From: Streptomyces sp. RKAG293
Lineage (GTDB): Bacteria; Actinomycetota; Actinomycetes; Streptomycetales; Streptomycetaceae
Length of the DNA stretch: 64,000 nt
NCBI RefSeq assembly: GCF_023701745.1
Contig: NZ_JAJOZB010000002.1
Span: 1-64,000 of the forward strand
Reading direction: 5' to 3'
Shown here one piece after another: positions 58,213 to 64,000 of this stretch. The position numbers and the translations under genes were made by a program. Below the pieces are notes generated by a model that was given only the letters and a program-made list of their open reading frames with translations, was not told where the DNA came from and did not search any database. Each line of letters begins with the position of its first letter. The first letter of the stretch is position 1.

Positions 58213-58716
58213 TCAGTTGTGGATGTCGTTACGGGTGCGGGCGAAGAACATGCCGCGCGTGGTGCTGTTGTTGTGAATCTCGGTCTTGTGGGTGACCGGG
58301 CCCTGGTAGATGTTCTTGGTGACGGCGGAGCGGGCGCGGTTGATCGCGCCGCCGATCGCGGTGGCGGCCATGGCCAGGCCCGCGAACGGCAGGGTGACCA
58401 TCAGGACGCCGGTCAGCGTGACCGAGGCGAGGCCCTGCAGAACCAGCCAGGCGCCGCAGCCGATGCCGGTGACGCCGGCGCCGACGCCGATGGAGGCGAC
58501 CGCGATCCCGGCCGCCCAGGCGGGCACGATCCGGTGGTCGTCCTGATGGACGGGCGGGGTGTCGCCGTAGGCCGGCACGGGGGAGTCGTCGCGGAACGAC
58601 GTCGGGAAGTGGCGGACCGGCTGCTCGGGTCGGAACTCGGTCTCGATGATCCGCTTGGCTTCGGCGGCGGCCTCGGAGTCGGACAGCGGGCGGCCGGCGG
58701 TGGGATGGAAGTCCAT
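58213..58716 (-). CDS. Membrane protein, 167 aa
   Basis: A cytoplasmic N-terminal helix (LSDSEAAAEAKRIIETEFRP) is followed by two membrane segments (about 66-91 and 95-119) and a basic tail (NRARSAVTKNIYQ, HNNSTTRGMFFARTRNDIHN). Lies next to the small two-helix protein and the transfer ATPase; probably part of that module. No family assigned. Confidence 0.65.
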   Translation of the reverse strand: MDFHPTAGRPLSDSEAAAEAKRIIETEFRPEQPVRHFPTSFRDDSPVPAYGDTPPVHQDDHRIVPAWAAGIAVASIGVGAGVTGIGCGAWLVLQGLASVTLTGVLMVTLPFAGLAMAATAIGGAINRARSAVTKNIYQGPVTHKTEIHNNSTTRGMFFARTRNDIHN

Positions 58717-58808
58717 CGTGCGTTCTCCGTTCGGGACGGGTGCGCCCTCCCTGCCGGGGTGGCGGGGAGGGCGCGAGGCGGGGGAGCGGGGCGGGGGAGC
58801 GGGGCGGG

Positions 58809-59000
58809 TTATCCGAAACTGCTGATCCATCCGGCGACGCTGCTGATCCCGTTGGTGATGGCGGGGGCGATGCCGGTGGAGGCGAGGGTGAAGCCGAACA
58901 GGACGGCGGCGAATGCGGGCCACAGCCGCAGGTAGCCGGTGCGCAGCAGGATCAACACGATGATTCCGGCGAAGACGACCAGGGAGACGGTCAGCGCCAC
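58809..59000 (-). CDS. Small two-helix membrane protein, 63 aa
   Basis: GTG at 59000 with AAGGAG upstream. Two hydrophobic helices (VSLVVFAGIIVLILLRTGYL and PAFAAVLFGFTLASTGIAPA) and almost no soluble part. Position between the transfer ATPase and the other membrane protein suggests a Spd-like or channel component. Confidence 0.6.
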   Translation of the reverse strand: MALTVSLVVFAGIIVLILLRTGYLRLWPAFAAVLFGFTLASTGIAPAITNGISSVAGWISSFG

Positions 59001-59078
59001 GGCGGGGAACTCCTTCGGGAAGGCCGGCGTCCGAGCGGGGCGTGAGGCCCGGCCCGGTCGAAGAGGGAGGGGGCGGGG

Positions 59079-60530
59079 CTATTTCCTGAGGGTGGTCAGG
59101 ATGTTGCGGACGCTGCCGAGCTGGACCGTGCGGTCGCCGTCGGCGTTGACCAGCTCCAGGATCTGGAGCGCGTCCAGCTGCTCGTCGTGCGCGTCCAGGA
59201 CGACCTGGACGCGGTCGCGCAGCGTGCGGGCGCGGGGCTTGCTCGCCGCGGCTGGGACCGGGGAGGCGGCCCGGGTGCCGGCGGAGCCGCCGGAGCCCTT
59301 CTTCTTCTTTTTGCCGCCGCCGCCTTCTTCGTCGTCCTCGTCTTCCTCGGGCTCGGGGAACACGGCCCGGTACGCCTCCATGCCGTCCAGGCGCTGGCCG
59401 TAGGCGTCACCGATGAGGTCCCAGGCGTCCTGCTCGATCTCCGCCGGTGCGCCGGGGCCGTAGAGCTCCAGCACTTCGGGGTCCAGGCCCTCGGTGGGCA
59501 GGTCGGAGCCGATGTTCCAAAACCGCATCTTGCTGGACGGGTAGCGGCCGTTGACGTTGTACGCGGTGCCCTGTGTGCCGGGCAGGTCGTCGTCCTCGTG
59601 GTCTTCGTCGAACTGGCTGATGAGGTCGACTTCGCCCGCGTACTTCGGGATGGGTGCGAGGACCTGGCCGGTGGGCAGCAGGCCGTCGGTCACCAGTTGC
59701 TTCATCATCGAGCTGGTCCAGCGAAGGAGGACGACTTCGCCTTCCTTCAACATGGCCCGCAGGGTGTCGCTGCCGCCCATCTCCTCGAGGTGGCCGGCCT
59801 GTGCGAACAGGCCGATGCCGATGCCCAGCGAGCGGCCGGTGCGGCCGATGTCCTTGATGTAGAAGGTCGCTTCGTCGCGGTAGGGCGCGCCCTTCTCGAG
59901 TAGCCGGTTGGCCTCGTCCACGATCTGGTAGATCAGCGGGTCGGGGCGGCCGATGAGGAACTTGGAGCGGCCCATCCTGGAGTAGCGGTCCTGGCGGTCC
60001 ATCATGGTCAGCCACGTGGTGCGCAGCTGCGCCATCGTGCCTTCCTGGGTGGTGACCCGCCAGGCGACGTTCCCGTCGGTGCCGTGCCCCTTCTGCCCGA
60101 ACGCTTCCGGTGCGGACTGGCCGCCCTTGAGGTCGGCGTACAGCACCGCGATCCCGGAGCGCTTCATCGCCGCGAGGATGATCTGCCCGGCGGTGGACTT
60201 GCCCGCGCCGGTGGTGCCGAACAGCAGCAGGCGCTGCGCGGAGCCGGATTTGGGGTCGTACAGGCGCAGTAGGGAGGCTCGGCCGTTGTGGTAGCGGCCG
60301 ATGTAGATGCGGCCCTTGGCGTCCATGAGCAGCATCTGCGGGTCGGCCAGGATGACCTGGGCGAGCGGGTCGTGGGGGTAGATGGTGACCAGCGCCTTGG
60401 ATGTGCCGTTGGTTTCCACCGCGAGGCGGTTGACGTCCTTGATGCCGAGCGCGTCGGCGAGGCGCATCGGGTGGTAGCTGATGATGTCGCCGGCCGGTGC
60501 TTCCACGGTCAGCTCGAAGATCCTGCTCAT
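59079..60530 (-). CDS. FtsK/TraB-like DNA transfer ATPase
   Basis: A 483-residue protein with an FtsK/SpoIIIE-type motor: Walker A GTTGAGKST (residues 105-113) and Walker B in YQIVDEANRLL (about 201-211), plus a KGGQSAPEAF loop. An acidic/lysine linker leads to a winged-helix C-terminus (VQVVLDAHDEQLDALQILEL, VQLGSVRNILTTLRK), as in Streptomyces TraB, which binds short clt repeats and moves double-stranded DNA between mycelia. Membrane segments are absent; the upstream gene supplies them. ATGA overlap with that gene. Confidence 0.8.
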   Translation of the reverse strand: MSRIFELTVEAPAGDIISYHPMRLADALGIKDVNRLAVETNGTSKALVTIYPHDPLAQVILADPQMLLMDAKGRIYIGRYHNGRASLLRLYDPKSGSAQRLLLFGTTGAGKSTAGQIILAAMKRSGIAVLYADLKGGQSAPEAFGQKGHGTDGNVAWRVTTQEGTMAQLRTTWLTMMDRQDRYSRMGRSKFLIGRPDPLIYQIVDEANRLLEKGAPYRDEATFYIKDIGRTGRSLGIGIGLFAQAGHLEEMGGSDTLRAMLKEGEVVLLRWTSSMMKQLVTDGLLPTGQVLAPIPKYAGEVDLISQFDEDHEDDDLPGTQGTAYNVNGRYPSSKMRFWNIGSDLPTEGLDPEVLELYGPGAPAEIEQDAWDLIGDAYGQRLDGMEAYRAVFPEPEEDEDDEEGGGGKKKKKGSGGSAGTRAASPVPAAASKPRARTLRDRVQVVLDAHDEQLDALQILELVNADGDRTVQLGSVRNILTTLRK

Positions 60531-61369
60531 GCGCGGAGTTCCTTGGGTTCCTCGTCGGGGATGTCGACGGTGCGGATCTTGGTGATGACCGTGCCGGGCA
60601 TGCCCTTGGGGGCGATGAGCTTTTCCCAGGCGGTGTAGAGGTCCAGGGCCTGCTCGGGGGCCTGGCCGACGGTGAGCCGGCGGACCCCGGCGCCCTGGCG
60701 GGGCACGGGGGTAATGGCGATGTCGTCCTCGGGCCAGTTGATGGCGGCGGACAGCTCCAGCAGGTCGATCTTGGGGACCGGCTTGCCGGGGAGGGTGGAG
60801 CGGATGACGGCGCTCATCGAGTCGTCGCCGGTCCGCTCGATGTGCTCCAGCACGGTGTTCGGGGCGGCGCCGTCCTCGATGGCGACGTGGCTCGCCCAGA
60901 ACGCGGCCATCGGGTGCTGGGGCCCGTCCTGGACGGTGTCGGCGGCCAATAGTTCCTGCGTCTGCTCGATGGCGTGGGGGGTCAGCGACTTCTCGCGGCC
61001 GGCCAGGACGCGGGCCATGCGGGCCGGGCGCACGTAGAGCACCACGGCCGTCCAGCCGGCGTCGGCGAGCAGCTGCCAGTACCAGTCGATGCCGGGCACG
61101 ATCCGCTGGGCGGTGAGCAGCGCGGCCATGGACAGCGAGGGGGACAGGTACAGGCCCATCGCGGTGTTGCCGACCGGGTTGCGCGGCAGGGTCACCGACC
61201 ACAGGGCGCCCCATCCGGCGCAGCCGAGGGCGGCCAGCATGCAGGGGCCGTAGAAGTCGTGGGTGAAGGTGCCGGTGGCGAGCGCGCCGGTGCCGGCCAC
61301 GGTGGCGACGCGGCCGAATGCGTTGCGGGCCAGAGCGAAGCGGCCGCGCAGGGGTCCGAGGCGGATCAT
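60527..61369 (-). CDS. Membrane partner of the FtsK/TraB-like ATPase, 280 aa
   Basis: Two or three membrane segments in the first 110 residues (FYGPCMLAALGCAGWGALWS, MGLYLSPSLSMAALLTAQRI, WYWQLLADAGWTAVVLYVRP) are followed by a soluble alpha/beta domain (VPKIDLLELSAAINWPEDD, DLYTAWEKLIAPKGMPGTVI). Gene order membrane part then motor mimics a split TraB. Start ATG 61369; overlap with the ATPase gene. Confidence 0.7.
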   Translation of the reverse strand: MIRLGPLRGRFALARNAFGRVATVAGTGALATGTFTHDFYGPCMLAALGCAGWGALWSVTLPRNPVGNTAMGLYLSPSLSMAALLTAQRIVPGIDWYWQLLADAGWTAVVLYVRPARMARVLAGREKSLTPHAIEQTQELLAADTVQDGPQHPMAAFWASHVAIEDGAAPNTVLEHIERTGDDSMSAVIRSTLPGKPVPKIDLLELSAAINWPEDDIAITPVPRQGAGVRRLTVGQAPEQALDLYTAWEKLIAPKGMPGTVITKIRTVDIPDEEPKELRA

Positions 61370-61397
61370 CGGGGGCTCTCCTTGTCAGGGCATGGGG

Positions 61398-61433
61398 AAG
61401 GGCGGCGAACCCGTCGTGGGGTTCGCCGCCCTT
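61398..61433 (-). terminator. Hairpin terminator
   Basis: A perfect 15-bp inverted repeat (61398-61412 / 61419-61433) lies past the stop of 61451-61885. Confidence 0.65.
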
Positions 61434-61450
61434 GGTGCGGGGTGGGTGGG

Positions 61451-61885
61451 TCAGCGGTTGCTGTAGAACTCGCGGTCGGCCATCTCGATGCCGTCGGGCA
61501 TGTTGTTGGCGGCGTCCGCGACCGCGCCGTAGTCGGCGATGTGGCCGTCGGCGGTCTCGTGGAACAGCGAGGACATCTCCTCGCACTCCACCGCCATGGC
61601 CTCCGCCTCTTCCTTGCAGTCCCGCATCACGGTCGCCGCTTCGCGGTGCTCGTTGATGGTGGACTGGTCGACGGCCTTGGACGCGGCGAGATCGGCGAGG
61701 CGGTCGACGGAGCTCGCGCAGTCCTCCACGTACTTGAACGTGGAGCGGACCTGCTCGGACAGGCCCATCATGGTGGCGCTGGCGGCGGTCAGCTGCGCGA
61801 CGACGATGCCGAAGCGGACCGCGCCAACGATGGCCGAGCCTGTCCTGGCGAGGGCTCCGCCGATCACGGGAAGGAGATCAGACAC
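61451..61885 (-). CDS. Helical protein with membrane helix, 144 aa
   Basis: GTG at 61885 with GGAGAA upstream. A hydrophobic start (VIGGALARTGSAIVGAVRFG) leads into long helices (YVEDCASSVDRLADLAASKA, AATVMRDCKEEAEAMAVECE) with regularly spaced cysteines, a coiled-coil look. It shares its transcript with 61897-63978 and may bind it. Confidence 0.65.
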   Translation of the reverse strand: MSDLLPVIGGALARTGSAIVGAVRFGIVVAQLTAASATMMGLSEQVRSTFKYVEDCASSVDRLADLAASKAVDQSTINEHREAATVMRDCKEEAEAMAVECEEMSSLFHETADGHIADYGAVADAANNMPDGIEMADREFYSNR

Positions 61886-61896
61886 GTGGGTTTCTC

Positions 61897-63978
61897 CTAT
61901 TCGACGTGGTAGTCGCGCTCAGCGGGTGCGGCGTGGCCGTGGTCGCGGGTGACGTCGGCGAGCGGCTTGTGGCGGCGCTCCGCGTTCTCGCCGGCGGTGC
62001 GGATGGCCTCGGATGCGGCGGGCAGCTTCTCCGCCAGGGCCTCCGCCTTCGCCTTCACGCTGACGGCCTTCTCCGCGAGGATCAGCACCCAGCCCTCCAG
62101 GACACCGGGGACCTTGAGGTCGACGATCTTCTGGTGGAGGGCCTCCAGCTTCGTCATCATCTTTTCGCAGCCCTCAGCTGCGGCGTTGGCCTCATCGACG
62201 CCCGCCATGATCTCTTCCGCCATGTCGGCGTCGGAGTCGATGACGTCGTAGATCGTCAGGTCGCTGTCCGCGTACTGGGTACTCGGTGCTCGCGTCGGGA
62301 CGGGCACACTCACTCCGGTTCCTCCTGTCCTTGATGCGGGAATGACCCCGGCGGCAACGCCAGCCCGTCGGCGCGCATCACGCTGACGTGCCTCCCAGAC
62401 GTGGCCGCCGGCCTGTTCGACGGTGGTCGTGGTGCCTTCGGCGTAGCCCCAGCCCGGGGGCGGGCCGAAGCCCCCGCCCGGTGCTGCGCCCGGCCCCGGC
62501 GTGGTGCCGGTGCTGGTGCTGGGCGGGTCGGGCTCGGAGCGTCCGGAGCGGCGGGAGCTCGCCCGCTCCCACCAGCCGCGGCGGGTGCTGGACTTGTCGG
62601 CCTTCGACTTCGGGCCCGTGCTGGTCGGCCCGGTCGACTTCGGCCCGGTCGTGCCCGTGCCGCCAGCAGGGCCGGCGGCCGGGCCCGACCCGGGGTGGCG
62701 CGGCCTCTTCGTGAGCCGGACCTTCTTGCGGAGGTTCACCTTCGGGGCCGTCCCGCCGGGGCCGGCCGGGCCGCCCGAGCTGGGCTTCGGCTTCTTCGTG
62801 AGGCTGACCTTCGGTGTCGCCGCCGTACCCCCCGCGCCGGGAGTTCCGGCCTTGGGCTTCTTGCTCTTCTTGCCTTTCCCCTTGGGGACCGTGGTCAGGA
62901 CCGGAGGGTCCAGCCGCTTGCGGCGCTTCTTCAGCCGCCGCGCCGATTCCTTCGCGATGGCCGCCGCCAGTGTGACTCGGCCCTTGCCCTTGCGCTTCGG
63001 GCCGGGGCGGCCGCTGCCCGGCTTCCCTGCGCCTTTCTTGCCCTTGGCCTTGCGAACCGTGGTCAGGACGGGCGGGGACAGCCGCTTGCGGCGCTTCTTC
63101 AGCCGGCGCTCCGCTGCCGTCGCCACCGCTTCCGGCAGGGTGACCCGGCCCTTGCCGCCCGAACCCGTCCCCGACGTCTTGGACTTCGTGCCCGACGTCC
63201 CGGACTTCGTTCCGGTCGTGCCGGTCTTGGACCCGGGCCCGCGGCCCGACTTCGAGCCGGAGGACGGGGTGGTGCCGCCCGAGCCGGACTTGCCGGAGGT
63301 GCCGAGGGTGCCGGTGCCGCTCTTCGGCTTGGGGCCGTTACGGATCCGGTCGGCGGCCCGGTCGCGGACGGCTCCGGAGAGGCCGCCGGAGTTGTTCCTT
63401 GTGCCGGTTGTCGGGGTCCTTCCGCCCCCGATTCCGGGCTTTCCACCGCCCTTTGCCCCGGAAGACTCCAGGGGACTCCTGCGGCCTCCGCCGCTGCCTC
63501 CCTGCCCTCCGCTGCCCAACGTCGGCGTACGGCCACCAGAGCCGCCGCCAGGCGTCTTGTTGGGTGTCTTGCCTCCGCCCCCGCCCGGCGGCTTGGAGCC
63601 GCCGGAGGAACGGAAGGTATTCGGAATGTTGTTCTTTCCGGAATTCGTCCGGCCGCCCCCGCCGCCTGCTGTGCGGGTGCCGCGCCCGAATTCCGGGCCG
63701 GACTGCAAGCGGCCTTTCTGGCGGGCCGCTTCCACCTCGATAGAGGCTTTATCGGCCGCCGCCCGCTGCTGATCCGCAATGGCCCGGTGGTGTTCGTGCC
63801 GGGCTTTCAGATAAGCGGTTGCATTCCATGCACCGCGCATTGCGGCGACGGTAATACCGGCCATCATCACCACCGACATGGCGGCGATTCCCGGCCCGTC
63901 CGGACTGTCCGGGAGTCCGGGGTCCGCGTTCGCGGTGGTCGTTGTACTGCCGCCCCCGACGCTGGAATTCCCGGCCAC
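61897..63978 (-). CDS. Large basic repeat protein with coiled-coil C-terminus, 693 aa or more
   Basis: A hydrophobic segment (IAAMSVVMMAGITVAAMRGA) near the start, then 350 residues of glycine/serine/threonine/lysine repeats. A basic unit is duplicated: GKGRVTLPEAVATAAERRLK with KKRRKRLSPPVLTTV and GKGRVTLAAAIAKESARRLK with KKRRKRLDPPVLTTV. The last 130 residues are helical (CEKMMTKLEALHQKIVDLK, VSVKAKAEALAEKLPAASEA). The GTG at 63978 has no visible ribosome site and the frame stays open to the window edge, so the true start may lie outside. Nucleic-acid binding by the basic repeats is inferred. Confidence 0.65.
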   Translation of the reverse strand: MAGNSSVGGGSTTTTANADPGLPDSPDGPGIAAMSVVMMAGITVAAMRGAWNATAYLKARHEHHRAIADQQRAAADKASIEVEAARQKGRLQSGPEFGRGTRTAGGGGGRTNSGKNNIPNTFRSSGGSKPPGGGGGKTPNKTPGGGSGGRTPTLGSGGQGGSGGGRRSPLESSGAKGGGKPGIGGGRTPTTGTRNNSGGLSGAVRDRAADRIRNGPKPKSGTGTLGTSGKSGSGGTTPSSGSKSGRGPGSKTGTTGTKSGTSGTKSKTSGTGSGGKGRVTLPEAVATAAERRLKKRRKRLSPPVLTTVRKAKGKKGAGKPGSGRPGPKRKGKGRVTLAAAIAKESARRLKKRRKRLDPPVLTTVPKGKGKKSKKPKAGTPGAGGTAATPKVSLTKKPKPSSGGPAGPGGTAPKVNLRKKVRLTKRPRHPGSGPAAGPAGGTGTTGPKSTGPTSTGPKSKADKSSTRRGWWERASSRRSGRSEPDPPSTSTGTTPGPGAAPGGGFGPPPGWGYAEGTTTTVEQAGGHVWEARQRDARRRAGVAAGVIPASRTGGTGVSVPVPTRAPSTQYADSDLTIYDVIDSDADMAEEIMAGVDEANAAAEGCEKMMTKLEALHQKIVDLKVPGVLEGWVLILAEKAVSVKAKAEALAEKLPAASEAIRTAGENAERRHKPLADVTRDHGHAAPAERDYHVE

Positions 63979-64000
63979 CAGGAGGGAGGGCGGGGGCGCC

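Noticed and set aside
1..64000. tRNA genes or an attachment site for integration
   Set aside because: No cloverleaf-like sequence or tRNA 3' end was recognised by eye; a tRNA scan would be decisive.

Overview
The window is very GC-rich and has strong third-position GC bias. It is packed with short genes that overlap by 4 bp (ATGA, GTGA or TTGA junctions). The gene families (TcpC/TcpE-like conjugation proteins, replication-relaxation protein, DUF2637 membrane protein, FtsK-like transfer ATPase, actinobacterial Tad/Flp pilus genes, a LysM-BTAD fusion) point to a Streptomyces or close relative. The DNA is best read as part of a large conjugative plasmid or integrative conjugative element. No rRNA, tRNA or chromosomal housekeeping gene was seen, and the ends of the element are not in view.

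Region 1 (1-11.1 kb) is a minus-strand array of small genes of mostly unknown function: DUF6573-like, DUF3846-like, a PP-loop ATPase and a DUF6292-like DNA-binding protein. Seven of the leaders carry near-copies of one promoter block (TATAGTTGTCTTGTTGG, with a TGTGAYG box 16 nt upstream of TATAGT). Most genes also have a leader stem-loop whose loop shows GTGGCA. The array looks like one co-regulated set and is the most unusual regulatory feature here. It also holds a nest of inverted repeats (2260-2528) and nine 12-bp direct repeats (9219-9326).

Region 2 (11.4-25.9 kb, plus strand) is a conjugation operon: regulator-like gene, VirB8/TcpC-like, small membrane proteins, VirB4-like ATPase, VirB6/TrbL-like channel protein, SLT-NlpC/P60 wall hydrolase, VirD4-like coupling ATPase, replication-relaxation protein, and a secreted HNH nuclease at the end.

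Region 3 (26-33.5 kb) is accessory: a hexapeptide transferase, a family 2 glycosyltransferase, an NAD-dependent epimerase, an HTH/TPR-type regulator and several unknowns.

Region 4 (33.8-45.35 kb, plus strand) is a Tad/Flp pilus operon: two exported proteins, SAF/CpaB, CpaE-like, CpaF, a 39-residue linker gene, TadB, TadC, Flp pilin, two TadE-like and one TadG-like protein, and a 1158-residue LysM-BTAD membrane protein.

Region 5 (45.4-49.6 kb) looks like maintenance DNA: a repeat field with GTTGGAACG and TGCGCA motifs, a DUF2637 membrane protein with a DNA-binding tail, and a ParA/ParB-like pair with four palindromes centred on CCCAAATTTGGG in and beside the parB-like gene.

Region 6 (49.6-64 kb, mostly minus strand) holds small coupled genes (zinc-ribbon proteins, ASCH-like protein, GGDEF diguanylate cyclase, P-loop kinase), one plus-strand acidic duplicated protein, and a transfer module made of an FtsK/TraB-like ATPase, its membrane partner and two helical or basic proteins running to the window edge. 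The element therefore seems to carry two DNA-transfer machines of different type plus a surface pilus.
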